Source: Persicirhabdus sediminis
GTDB taxonomy: Bacteria; Verrucomicrobiota; Verrucomicrobiia; Verrucomicrobiales; Akkermansiaceae
Assembly (NCBI RefSeq): GCF_016595495.1
Contig: NZ_JAENIM010000008.1
Span: 124,001 to 188,000, forward strand
Length of the DNA stretch: 64,000 nucleotides
Reading direction: 5' to 3'
Below the pieces are notes generated by a model. It was not told the origin of the DNA and did not search any database. It saw only the letters and a program-made list of their open reading frames with translations. How positions within the stretch are numbered: the first letter of the stretch is position 1; each line of letters opens with the position of its first letter. Made by a program: the position numbers and the translations under genes. This document shows, piece after piece, positions 1 to 10,032 of the stretch.

Positions 1-320
1 ATCGCGCAAATTCGTCATCTCAAGTGTTTGATTAATCGATTTGGTGTGAATGATAGATCCCCGCCAGTAGACGTAGTTGTTGGAGAGGTGATCATCATCG
101 AGTTAGCCAATATTTGTTAGCTAGAAATCAAATCCATGCCGACGAGTTAGCTGGGAGAATGGTATCGACCCACGCCAACAACAAGCTAGCTAGAGCATCG
201 GGGCGATGCACGGACGCTAGCTTGGCTCGACACGCAGCGGACCTATAGAATCATGTCTAGCTAGGGCAAAAAGATGAGCCAGCTAGTTTACTCGCTACCA
301 CGGTTCTAACGAAGCTTGCC
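1..320. other. Left-edge spacer without an intact gene
   Basis: No complete gene is visible here. On the minus strand positions 1-102 stay open in one frame and give a natural-looking peptide (it contains HLSNNYVYWRGS), but there is no start codon and a TAA lies immediately upstream at 103-105. It is therefore either a decayed gene end or chance. Positions 105-300 are dense in AGCT-containing words (TAGCTAG, AGCTAGC), with a small hairpin catcg-ggg-cgatg near 198-210. No T-run terminator is recognised downstream of the M56 gene that ends at 321. Confidence 0.4.
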
Positions 321-3300
321 TTAGTGGTCGATTCTGTTGATAGAGACAATACTGATGAGATAGCTGCTATCGGGTAGCCTAGCATAGGAGATGAAGTTAG
401 TAGCTGGCCCGTCGTAGAAGAAGCTATAGGTCCTTTTTTGAATCCTCATCTTACGCTGCGGGTTCAGCTGGTATTTTCTCAGAAGTGGAATGAGGCCTGC
501 GCCAGATGTGATAGACGCTTTTCCTATACCCAGAGGTTCATGGACCTTGAGCGCAACCTGTGTGCGGTTATTGAACCCAAGGCAGCTAGTGTCATAGCTG
601 TACCTGTGGCCAATCCAGCTTGCGGTCGGCTTTTGGTTAGCTTGTTCAGTTATTTCCATCACTTCAGCAGATCGGTAAACTGAAGCTGGCTCCTCTGAGC
701 GTAGATGGGTGCTTGGATAGGATATAACTTTACTGTCTCGGTTTTGCGCTAATACGCGCCGGATCATCTGAATCTCTTCGTCGCTGTAGGCGATCACGCC
801 GTCGGCATTTGCTTCCTGGCCTAGCGATTTCAGACTGTCTATTGTTTGCTTATCATCTTCGTCGATGTAAACCTGAATAGTGGTGGCCCTGAGCAGTGGG
901 GAGCTTGCAGCTGCATCTATCCACTGCGGTCGCGCTAGGCGCTCAATCTTGCGCGCTGCTTCGAGATCGCCTGAGAAAAGTACGGTGTGGTTCCATGCTT
1001 GATAGCTCGCCCCTTGAATCGCCCCATTTTTGCTAGGTTTGAGGATCACCTTAAGTTTGTCGACAAGGCTAGTGTCTAGCTCATGGCTTGGCTCTAACTT
1101 CAAAAGCCTTGTGTTGATACGGTCGAGAAAGTTAGCTGGAACCTCAATGAAATAATTACTCACTTTGCCATCCTCTGGCAGTGGCCGGAAGACCAAATCA
1201 TCAGCTTCAAATTTTCCCGTGAGATAGCCCGCTGACTCAGCAAGCCGGCGCATTGCCATCGTCATCGATTCCTGCGTTGAGCTGAAGTTGACCACTTGCT
1301 GTTTAGGCTCCCCCTCGATGCGAATGTTAAACTCTATAGGCTTCTCACCCGTATCAAAACAGGCCTGTCGATAGGCGCTTTTGAGTTTATTCACGGCTTC
1401 TCGGAGTGATATTTCATTGGCTGAAAAATCAGGCATGATGAAATTTCTCAAGTCATCTGGTAGATGCGTACTTTCTGGGCTATGGCCGATAAATTCGATC
1501 TGATTACCATTGATAGAGCAGGTACTGCCACTGTGCTTGGCCAGCGCTAGAAAGGCATTATACATTGAGATGTTCTTCTCTTTGAGTTCGGCGATAGCTT
1601 GAGTTTGCTCGTGCTTCTTGATGATAAATTTGATCGGTGTTAGGTTGTTTGCTCGGCAGTGGTCTTCGTATTGTTTGATCAACTGAGCTAGCGCAATATC
1701 GAGGCTAACATTCTGAAAATCAATTCCAGCTAGTTTTGTATCGATGAGCATCATCTCTAGAATTTCATTGGCTGAAAAATCAGGCTGGATGAAATTTCTC
1801 AAGTCATCTGGTAGATGCGAACTTGCTGGGCTCTGGCCGATAAATTCGATCTTATTTCCATTGATAGAGCAGGTACTGCCACAGTGCTTGGCCAGCGCTA
1901 GAAAGGCATTATACATTGAGATGTTCTTCTCTTTGAGTTCGGCGATAGCTTGAGTTTGCCCGTGCTTCTTGACGATAAATTTAATCGGTGTTAGGTTGTT
2001 TGCTCGGCAGTGGTCTTCGTATTGCTGGATCAACTGAGCTAGCGCAATATCGAGGCTAACATTCTGAAAATCAATTCCAGCTAGTTTTGTATCGATGAGC
2101 ATCATCTCTAGATCTTGTAATACGCCTAGTTTGGATGAATCCATCATCTGAGTATTCGCTGATGAGCTGCCTAAACGATACAAGTGAGTCTTGGGACTAT
2201 CTGCGATTGGTCTGCCCGTAGCATCAATGATTAGAGCTGTCGTGGCGACAATGAGATAGCTGCCATCATGCATCTGCATAAGCTTAATGCCAGTGTGCTC
2301 GTTCTCATTCAGCTGGCTGGTATCCCTCGCCTGTTTGACGAGTTTGAGATTATCGCGTCCAATTTCAGCTGGGTCGTAATTGTAGTCAAACTCGGCAATG
2401 CCTGATTTTTTTGTCTGCGCTAATATTTTTATTCCCTCTAGCTGGTTGATCTGAATCTGGCCGCGGTGCAGAATATCTAAACCGTGAAGCTCGGGGGATT
2501 GCAGGAATTTTACTCCTAGCCAATCAACTGATAGTTTTCCAGGACGCGTATATTCTCGTGTTAGCTCGATACTCGCAGTTTCGCCAAACCGACATATAAC
2601 AGATGGCAAAGTAGTGACCGATACTCCCTCATTGGTTGATAGATTGCGGGCTAACATCTGAGTTTGTTGGGATTCTAGGCTGAGTTCACCTGCAGAATCC
2701 ATTTGTTGTTGCAGGAGTTCAATGAGCTCTTGCTGAGTTTTTGGAAGGCTAATGAGCGTCGTCATGTATCTCAGCTGCATAGCGGGTTTTCGCCTTTCGA
2801 TATAGGCGATCGTTTTCATGAGCTCAGCGGTTTTTCTATCGCATTGATAGTTGATCGTACTTGAACCAGGGATGAATTTTGCTGATACGAACTTGCAGTT
2901 GTAGAGTTTTTCAACGACCTCTTTATAGCTGAGTTTGTCCGCTTCGGCCTGGGTCGCAAGATTCGAGCGTACCAAATTTTTTCTCATGTTCATGAGCCAG
3001 TCAGGAGAAACGATTGCCTTTTGAGTGACGATTTCAGCTGGGTTTTCAATTGGTTTAAATAGGCAAGGGAGAGCATCTGATGGCAGCTCATCCACGTCAT
3101 TGGGTAGTTCCAAACTCATGCCTGATAGAGCGGCTAGCATTTCGATGATTTGATAGAAATTGCCATTATATGGCTGGTAATACTTGATCTGGCTGGCTTT
3201 TTCCTGAATCTTGAATTCAAATTTCAGTGCTTGCTGACCAGTCTGCTCACAGATTTCGCGGTAACGATTTTCCAGCAGTTCGAGTGATTCAGCTAGGCTG

Positions 3301-5198
3301 AGTTGGCTGAATTCTATCGAAGGGATAAAAAAGTGGCGGAGTTCATGAAATTCGTGACTTTTTAGTTCATTGCCGTGAATGCTCACTTGATTGTCAGAAT
3401 AGCGGATCTCTGAGTTGCTAGCTTTTGCTATCTTTTCTAAAGCTAACTTCGCATTGCTGTTTTGGATCTGCAGGTAGGGGATCATTTTTGATGTCCCTGT
3501 GATGATGGGGGTGAAAGGGACTGGAGGTAATCCTCTATCGGTGTAGCTCATGTGAATCATGGTGCCTAACTTCATCACAGCTTCGTTGACCGTTTTGTTT
3601 TCCAAAGTGAAAGTCTCTATTGGGCATTCTGCTAGCTGTTTTTCCCGATGTGAAAATGCAGCTGCGGCTCTCTTTGGAAATTCAATTTGATTCTGCTCCA
3701 CATCGGTCAGCATGTTCATATCCGCAAGGGATGCTTGCATGCTCTTTAGAGGTGGGACTTCGCCAAAAGCGTCTGTGTCCCATTCGGCATTCTTCTCAAT
3801 ATCAGGAACCGGTACACTAACATCTTCTGGTAGCCAGATGATTTTTCCTTTATCCTTATCTTCAGCTGGTTTGGTATCTTCAGCTGGTTTGGCATCTTCA
3901 GCTGGTTTGGCATCTTCAGCTGGTTTGGTATCTTCAGCTGGTTCGGTATCTTCAGCTGACTCTACAGGCTGAGTTTTTGTTTCCTCTTTAGCGGAGCTTG
4001 GCTGGCTGCTATTGAACAGAATGGTACAGCATATCAGTGTGATCGTTAGGGCCGATAGGCTACCTAATGAAAGACTTGATGGGGCACTGATTTTTCTTTT
4101 TCCTGCAAGGATGGAAATGCGATCGAGTAATGAGCCATCAGTAGCTGCTAGGGTCGTCGTGAGCTGGCTGAGCCGCCATGATTCCAGCTGGGCCAGAGCC
4201 CTAGCGTAACTTGCCTTGTCGTTAATTGTTTCTGCAGCTAACTGATCGCAGCAGATTTCTCTAGAGTCTCTGGCGCGTCTGTGCAGCCACCAGACTACAG
4301 GGTGATAGAAAAGCACCGAGGTGATGACTAACTGCATGAAGTTAGTCAGGTAGTCGAAGCGGCGGATGTGAGCGAGTTCGTGCAGCAGAATCGCTTCTGC
4401 TTGTTGGGCATCCAGCCCTGTGAAAAATCCAAGCGGTACCATGATAGTTGGCCTAAGCGTGCCGATGACGACTGGGCTCGCGATACGAGCGCATTCGTGC
4501 AGGCGCACTTTGGTTTTCACCTTGATGCGTTCGCGCAGTTGGTCGAGACGGTTTTGCCAGCTGGAAACAGGGTGGCTAGCTCGTTGCCAGATCTGGCTGA
4601 GAAGCCAGCTCCACAGCAGTCGTAGCGAAAAGATCAAACATAGTGGCAGCCAGATTAGAGTTAGCCACGGCATAATGTTTGTTAGATTTTGGTGCCAATG
4701 CGTAAGCTTGGCAGGAGCGTTTTCTTCGTTAGCTTGGCCTAGACCACTCGGCTGATGATTGCTGATTGGCGCGGCTTCAGCTGGCGGCAGTTGGCTGTTT
4801 TCCTGACGGCTAATTCTAAGTGTCCATTCCGCTGTGTTGGGTTCAGCTGATGGAAACGGGAAATGTGCTAGCTCGGGCTGATCTAGTTGGTCTATTGGCC
4901 GCGGTGACTGAATGATTTCGGTAGCGGTTTCATTTATTGTAGCTGGAAATAATGGGGTGTTAGCTGGAGCTGACTCGCGCTCGGGGATGAGCTGATAGGT
5001 AATAATGGGCGCTAGGCCACAGAGCACCAAGCCAGCGACGCAGATAGCGTGCTGCACGTTAGCCGTTCTCGAGAACTTGAACTTCATCGTCAGCCCACAG
5101 ACGGAACCGATGACTAGCCCTTGCCAGAGAAAATGGAAAAGTGTCCAGCCAAGTTTTTCGCTGATTGGGTGGATCAGTAGGTCTGTGAGAGCGTGCAT
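321..5198 (-). CDS. M56-family (BlaR1/MecR1-like) membrane metallopeptidase with long secretin-like C-terminal tail
   Basis: A 1625-residue protein. The N-terminal ~400 residues are a BlaR1-type module with several membrane segments, a zinc motif HELAH at residues 273-277, and a downstream REICCDQLA segment likely to supply the glutamate ligand. After a last membrane segment (~385-405) comes an acidic PAED(T/A)K repeat linker. More than 1100 residues follow, with STN/secretin-N-like pieces (for example near the start of the tail, and a pair of ~117-residue duplicated units) and stretches like secretin beta-domains (VTTLPSVICRFGETASIE). The known role of the family is signal-triggered cleavage of a cognate BlaI-type repressor. 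The repressor gene lies 4 bp upstream, so the two form one operon. BlaR1 proteins normally end in a penicillin-binding sensor, which is absent here; the tail is the probable, unproven sensor. The M56 and BlaI assignments are firm; the tail assignment is by eye. Confidence 0.85.
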   Translation of the reverse strand: MHALTDLLIHPISEKLGWTLFHFLWQGLVIGSVCGLTMKFKFSRTANVQHAICVAGLVLCGLAPIITYQLIPERESAPANTPLFPATINETATEIIQSPRPIDQLDQPELAHFPFPSAEPNTAEWTLRISRQENSQLPPAEAAPISNHQPSGLGQANEENAPAKLTHWHQNLTNIMPWLTLIWLPLCLIFSLRLLWSWLLSQIWQRASHPVSSWQNRLDQLRERIKVKTKVRLHECARIASPVVIGTLRPTIMVPLGFFTGLDAQQAEAILLHELAHIRRFDYLTNFMQLVITSVLFYHPVVWWLHRRARDSREICCDQLAAETINDKASYARALAQLESWRLSQLTTTLAATDGSLLDRISILAGKRKISAPSSLSLGSLSALTITLICCTILFNSSQPSSAKEETKTQPVESAEDTEPAEDTKPAEDAKPAEDAKPAEDTKPAEDKDKGKIIWLPEDVSVPVPDIEKNAEWDTDAFGEVPPLKSMQASLADMNMLTDVEQNQIEFPKRAAAAFSHREKQLAECPIETFTLENKTVNEAVMKLGTMIHMSYTDRGLPPVPFTPIITGTSKMIPYLQIQNSNAKLALEKIAKASNSEIRYSDNQVSIHGNELKSHEFHELRHFFIPSIEFSQLSLAESLELLENRYREICEQTGQQALKFEFKIQEKASQIKYYQPYNGNFYQIIEMLAALSGMSLELPNDVDELPSDALPCLFKPIENPAEIVTQKAIVSPDWLMNMRKNLVRSNLATQAEADKLSYKEVVEKLYNCKFVSAKFIPGSSTINYQCDRKTAELMKTIAYIERRKPAMQLRYMTTLISLPKTQQELIELLQQQMDSAGELSLESQQTQMLARNLSTNEGVSVTTLPSVICRFGETASIELTREYTRPGKLSVDWLGVKFLQSPELHGLDILHRGQIQINQLEGIKILAQTKKSGIAEFDYNYDPAEIGRDNLKLVKQARDTSQLNENEHTGIKLMQMHDGSYLIVATTALIIDATGRPIADSPKTHLYRLGSSSANTQMMDSSKLGVLQDLEMMLIDTKLAGIDFQNVSLDIALAQLIQQYEDHCRANNLTPIKFIVKKHGQTQAIAELKEKNISMYNAFLALAKHCGSTCSINGNKIEFIGQSPASSHLPDDLRNFIQPDFSANEILEMMLIDTKLAGIDFQNVSLDIALAQLIKQYEDHCRANNLTPIKFIIKKHEQTQAIAELKEKNISMYNAFLALAKHSGSTCSINGNQIEFIGHSPESTHLPDDLRNFIMPDFSANEISLREAVNKLKSAYRQACFDTGEKPIEFNIRIEGEPKQQVVNFSSTQESMTMAMRRLAESAGYLTGKFEADDLVFRPLPEDGKVSNYFIEVPANFLDRINTRLLKLEPSHELDTSLVDKLKVILKPSKNGAIQGASYQAWNHTVLFSGDLEAARKIERLARPQWIDAAASSPLLRATTIQVYIDEDDKQTIDSLKSLGQEANADGVIAYSDEEIQMIRRVLAQNRDSKVISYPSTHLRSEEPASVYRSAEVMEITEQANQKPTASWIGHRYSYDTSCLGFNNRTQVALKVHEPLGIGKASITSGAGLIPLLRKYQLNPQRKMRIQKRTYSFFYDGPATNFISYARLPDSSYLISIVSINRIDH
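1411..2111 (-). repeat. Near-identical 351-bp tandem duplication inside the M56 gene
   Basis: Positions 1411-1760 and 1762-2111 are two copies offset by 351 bp, with only scattered substitutions. The offset is a multiple of three, so it adds one in-frame 117-residue unit (each contains LAGIDFQNVSLDIALAQLI and ELKEKNISMYNAFLALAKH). The closeness of the copies points to a recent duplication or ongoing conversion. Confidence 0.95.
3852..3963 (-). repeat. 18-bp tandem repeats encoding a PAED(T/A)K linker
   Basis: About six head-to-tail 18-bp units (core atcttcagctggtttggt) encode the hexapeptide PAEDTK/PAEDAK. They lie directly after the last membrane segment of the M56 protein and probably form an extended, charged periplasmic spacer. 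Third-position T/C differences distinguish units, so copy number could vary by slippage. Confidence 0.9.
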
Positions 5199-5202
5199 AA
5201 GT

Positions 5203-5592
5203 CTACATTTTAGTTGATTGCTCGTCCTCCATTTGTGCTACCAGCTCTTTGATCTTTTGCAGATCTTCTGCTGAGCATTTTTTCTCTGATAGAGCACCTA
5301 GCGCGAGCTTGAGAACGCTGCCTCCAAACAGCTTACCAGCTAGAGATTTCACTTCCTTCTGTTTCGCTGAATCTTTACTCAGTGCGGCGCTGTAAATATG
5401 TGCACGGCTACTCTCATCTCTGGTGACTAACTTTTTTGTCGTCATGATCTGAAGCAGCTTAAGGGTCGTGGTATAGCCGCTGCTAGTTTCTAGCTGGTCG
5501 TGGATCGCACGTACCGTTAGTGGGCCATTTTGCCAGAGCACATTGAGTATTTTGAATTCAGCCTCAGTCGGTGAAAGGTCCGTTTTTGACAT
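5203..5592 (-). CDS. BlaI/MecI/CopY-family transcriptional repressor
   Basis: 129 residues from ATG at 5592 (MSKTDLSPTEAEFKILNVLW). The family's winged helix is clear: a start like LSPTEAEFKILNVLWQ, then the recognition-helix region GYTTTLKLLQIMTTKKLV, then a C-terminal dimerisation and cleavage part. The family binds operators as a dimer and is released when the M56 partner is activated; that partner gene starts 4 bp downstream. A 12-codon in-frame extension to 5628 exists, but it runs straight through a strong promoter-like sequence (5600-5628), so the shorter start is chosen. That would make the mRNA leaderless or nearly so. katG is divergent upstream. Confidence 0.88.
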   Translation of the reverse strand: MSKTDLSPTEAEFKILNVLWQNGPLTVRAIHDQLETSSGYTTTLKLLQIMTTKKLVTRDESSRAHIYSAALSKDSAKQKEVKSLAGKLFGGSVLKLALGALSEKKCSAEDLQKIKELVAQMEDEQSTKM

Positions 5593-5599
5593 GTTTGTT

Positions 5600-5641
5600 T
5601 TAATACGACGAGCTTCGTAATTAGTCAACGAAAGTTTTCGT
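5600..5641 (-). promoter_or_regulatory. Promoter and candidate operator of the blaI-M56 operon
   Basis: Read on the minus strand: -35 TTGACT (5623-5628), 17-bp spacer, -10 TATTAA (5600-5605). The expected transcript start is at or next to the ATG at 5592. An inverted repeat acgaaa-gt-ttcgt type (5628-5641, six bp per arm, 2-bp centre) abuts the -35 and could be the repressor's own operator. It is not the classic TACA/TGTA BlaI box, so operator identity is inferred from position only. Confidence 0.5.
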
Positions 5642-5668
5642 ACAATGATAGATTAGATGGTTTGTTGA

Positions 5669-5805
5669 GTTGATAGAATCTCGTTGATAGAACTAGCGGC
5701 ACTTGAGTTTTATGGTTTTTTGGCCAGCGTGGATTTGCAATTAGCTGGACGTGAATTATTTGTCTGGGTTATGGGTAAGGGATGGCTGATTGTTTTTAAT
5801 CAGCC
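5669..5805. promoter_or_regulatory. Intergenic blaI/katG control region: direct repeats and hairpin
   Basis: The spacer between the divergent blaI and katG genes holds two copies of GTTGATAGAA (5669-5678 and 5683-5692, 14 bp apart) and an 8-bp inverted repeat ggctgatt/aatcagcc (5784-5791/5798-5805, loop gttttt). The hairpin has no T-run after it, so it looks like a binding site or 5' leader structure and not a terminator. No clear -35/-10 for katG was settled on. Confidence 0.35.
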
Positions 5806-5829
5806 AGCTAATTGCCTTAGAAAATCTAA

Positions 5830-8025
<2,196 letters not shown>

Positions 8026-8081
8026 CAAGAAATTCAAACTCTTCTAGCTAGCTGGCATTTCCGGCTGGCGGAGAAAATAAA

Positions 8082-8114
8082 AATGGCTCCGGAGAACCAA
8101 ACTCCGGAGCCATT
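8082..8114. terminator. Bidirectional terminator between katG and yqeY
   Basis: Perfect 13-bp stem aatggctccggag / ctccggagccatt with a 7-nt loop (8095-8101). It is flanked by an A-rich run on the left (aaaataaa, the T-run for the minus strand) and weak T on the right. It serves the convergent genes katG and yqeY. Confidence 0.9.
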
Positions 8115-8147
8115 ATTGCAAATTGATTAGGTGATTTCGTTAGCTGC

Positions 8148-8609
8148 TTACAGCTGGTTGAGCTTCTGCATAACCATCTGTGAGAGCACTTTACCGTCGG
8201 CGCGGCCAGCTGATTTTTCTTGAGCAGCCTTCATCACTTTGCCCATGTCTTGTTTGCCAGTGGCACCTACTTCAGCGATCGCGTCGGTGACGATGGCTTC
8301 GACTTCCTCAGCTGACAGAGCGGCAGGCAGGTAGCCTTCGAGCACTGCGAGTTCGAGTTTTTCAGTTTCGGCTAGGTCTGGTCGATCGTTGGCTTCGAAC
8401 TGGCTGATAGAGTCGAGACGTTGTTTGATCTGCTTGCGGATGATGGCAGTCATTTCACCTTCATCGAGCACGCCGTCAGGGCCAGCTTTATCGATGGCAG
8501 CATTTTTGAAAGCAGCCTTCAGAGCACGCAGGGTAGTGAGCGCCACTTTGTCTTTGGCTTTCATGGCGGCTTTCATGTCTTCGGTGATTTTTGCTTCGGA
8601 AATACTCAT
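8148..8609 (-). CDS. yqeY: GatB/YqeY-domain protein
   Basis: 153 residues, the usual length of free-standing YqeY proteins, which share the C-terminal tRNA-binding domain of GatB. The helical N-terminal half (DMKAAMKAKDKVALTTLRAL) and the C-terminal 'VLEGYLPAALS ... GKVMKAAQEKSAGRADGKVLSQ' pattern (shown in part) are family hallmarks. The role is unknown in detail; a link to tRNA or translation is inferred from the domain. It starts with ATG at 8609. A small membrane-protein gene lies upstream on the same strand. Confidence 0.93.
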   Translation of the reverse strand: MSISEAKITEDMKAAMKAKDKVALTTLRALKAAFKNAAIDKAGPDGVLDEGEMTAIIRKQIKQRLDSISQFEANDRPDLAETEKLELAVLEGYLPAALSAEEVEAIVTDAIAEVGATGKQDMGKVMKAAQEKSAGRADGKVLSQMVMQKLNQL

Positions 8610-8709
8610 AGGCGCATAATGTGCGAGATCCGCTGCCTCTTGTCTAGGGAAACTGTGTGCCAGCTGGCGGATTCTCTAGCTGAAATGGCTGCCAGTGGTG
8701 GAGCTGAGC

Positions 8710-8859
8710 TCAATCTTGTTTGATGATGAAGTAAAGCGAGCCAATGAATAGAATGGCGCCAGCAGTAGCACGTTGGGCGTCGACAGCAATTAAGACCACT
8801 CCCGCAATCATGACGAGGGCCATGAAGACGTTGTGGATCGTTCTCTGAACAAAATTCAT
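8710..8859 (-). CDS. Small two-helix membrane protein (49 aa)
   Basis: ATG at 8859 to TGA at 8710 gives 49 residues: a short amphipathic start (MNFVQRTIHN), one hydrophobic segment (~11-26), a short charged turn (DAQR), then a second hydrophobic segment (~31-46) ending KQD. The coding and amino-acid pattern fits a small inner-membrane protein. It lies 100 bp upstream of yqeY on the same strand. No family is recognised and no ribosome-binding site is visible, so this is a plausible but unproven gene. Confidence 0.5.
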   Translation of the reverse strand: MNFVQRTIHNVFMALVMIAGVVLIAVDAQRATAGAILFIGSLYFIIKQD

Positions 8860-8979
8860 TACGAGGGAGACTAACTGAAGAAGTTAGGTGTGTGAAGGCA
8901 AATCATGAGCGACTAGTCAGCAGGAGAAAATGGAATTCTACGCTGGCGCACTGGCATGGCGGGGTTTAAGGAAATGGCC

Positions 8980-9483
8980 ATGAGCGAGTCAAAGCAATCA
9001 TCTCTGGGTGGCCGCATTTTTTTATTTTTCCTCGGCGTCGCCTTGGCGGCGATGGGAGGATTTTTCACCTACATGCTGTGGCATAGTTTCCAGCTGGCTA
9101 AAGAAACTCGCCAGTGGCCAGAGGTGGAATGTGTGATTGTGCAGTCGCGTGTGGAAGAGCGACTGGTTCCTGGCTCGCCAATGGAGTATCGCGCACGGGT
9201 CTTTTTTGACTACGAGCTGGATGGACAAAGTTACCTTGGCGAGAAAATTTCCCGCCGCGGTGCGCGCTGGACAAAAAGTAAAGAACGCGTTGAGGCTGTG
9301 TTAGCTGACTACCCGTTGGGCTCAGTGCAGCCGTGCTGGGTGGATAACGCCAATCCTAACATTGCGGTTTTGCGCCACGATACCAAGGCGGGTGGTTATT
9401 CGATGTGGTTTCCCGGATTGTTTTTTGTCGGCGGTCTGGGCATCATGGTAGCCAGCGTGCTGCCACAAAGAAATGCCAGCTAG
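8980..9483 (+). CDS. DUF3592-type membrane protein
   Basis: 167 residues. A membrane segment at ~10-35 (FLFFLGVALAAMGGFFTYML), a soluble middle with the DUF3592 pattern 'W ... C.I..S.V' (WPEVECVIVQSRVEE), a DYELDGQSYLGEKIS strand, and a closing membrane segment (~145-162). The start at 8980 is chosen because AAGGA (8968-8972) sits 7 nt before it, one of the few visible ribosome-binding sites in the window. In-frame ATGs at 8956 and 8974 are alternatives. Function is unknown. Domain order (helix-soluble-helix) is as in the family. Confidence 0.75.
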   Translation: MSESKQSSLGGRIFLFFLGVALAAMGGFFTYMLWHSFQLAKETRQWPEVECVIVQSRVEERLVPGSPMEYRARVFFDYELDGQSYLGEKISRRGARWTKSKERVEAVLADYPLGSVQPCWVDNANPNIAVLRHDTKAGGYSMWFPGLFFVGGLGIMVASVLPQRNAS

Positions 9484-9530
9484 AGCATTTCGCGCTTGCC
9501 AGCTAGGGCGCGGCTGTAGACCTTGCGGTC

Positions 9531-9845
9531 ATGGAATTCAAAAACGTGACCGCCCAGGCTAAGGGCAATGTGTATTTCGACGGCAACGTGGTTTCTCACG
9601 CGATCACTCTGGAAGACGGCAGCAAGAAGACATTTGGTTTCATCTTCGCTGGTGAATACTACTTCGGTACTGAAGCCGCTGAGCGCATGGAAATCACCGA
9701 CGGTGAGTGTGTGGTGAAAATCAAAGGCGAAGATGCTGAGAAAACAGTGAAAGCTGGTGAGTACTTCGATGTTCCTGCGAATTCAGGATTCGACATCAAA
9801 GTGGCTGCTGGTACCGCTCAGTACATCTGCTCGTACATCGTCTAA
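9531..9845 (+). CDS. ppnP: Pyrimidine/purine nucleoside phosphorylase PpnP
   Basis: 104 residues, the usual length of the YaiE/DUF1255 family, a single-domain cupin that phosphorolyses a wide range of nucleosides. Family features seen: KGNVYFDGNVVSHAI at the start, FIFAGEYYFGTEAAERMEI, EYFDVPANSGFDIKV, and the end YICSYIV. Start ATG at 9531, 47 bp after the DUF3592 gene. A strong terminator follows, so it probably ends the transcript. Moderately sure of function, very sure of family. Confidence 0.93.
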   Translation: MEFKNVTAQAKGNVYFDGNVVSHAITLEDGSKKTFGFIFAGEYYFGTEAAERMEITDGECVVKIKGEDAEKTVKAGEYFDVPANSGFDIKVAAGTAQYICSYIV

Positions 9846-9890
9846 TTAGATTAGATTTTAAATTCCAGCTGGGATATTCCTAGCTGGCGA

Positions 9891-9927
9891 AATGGCCAAC
9901 TCGCATCTTGTGAGTTGGCCATTTTTT
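9891..9927 (+). terminator. Rho-independent terminator after ppnP
   Basis: Perfect 12-bp stem aatggccaactc / gagttggccatt (9891-9902 / 9912-9923) followed by a run of six T. Confidence 0.92.
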
Positions 9928-10032
9928 CTATCAACGGTGAAGATCTATCAGTCCAGCTGTGAGCGTTGATTTTAGCCAGTTAAATGAAAATGGTTAGCAA
10001 CTTGTGGCCAAGCTTGGAGTTCATAGCCGTGT

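Noticed and set aside
1-320. tRNA or other structured RNA in the left spacer
   Set aside because: No cloverleaf or known RNA motif was found; only scattered AGCT-rich words and one tiny hairpin.
3712-3972. Plus-strand ORF with repeated SSAGL
   Set aside because: It is the antisense of the PAED(T/A)K repeats in the M56 gene.
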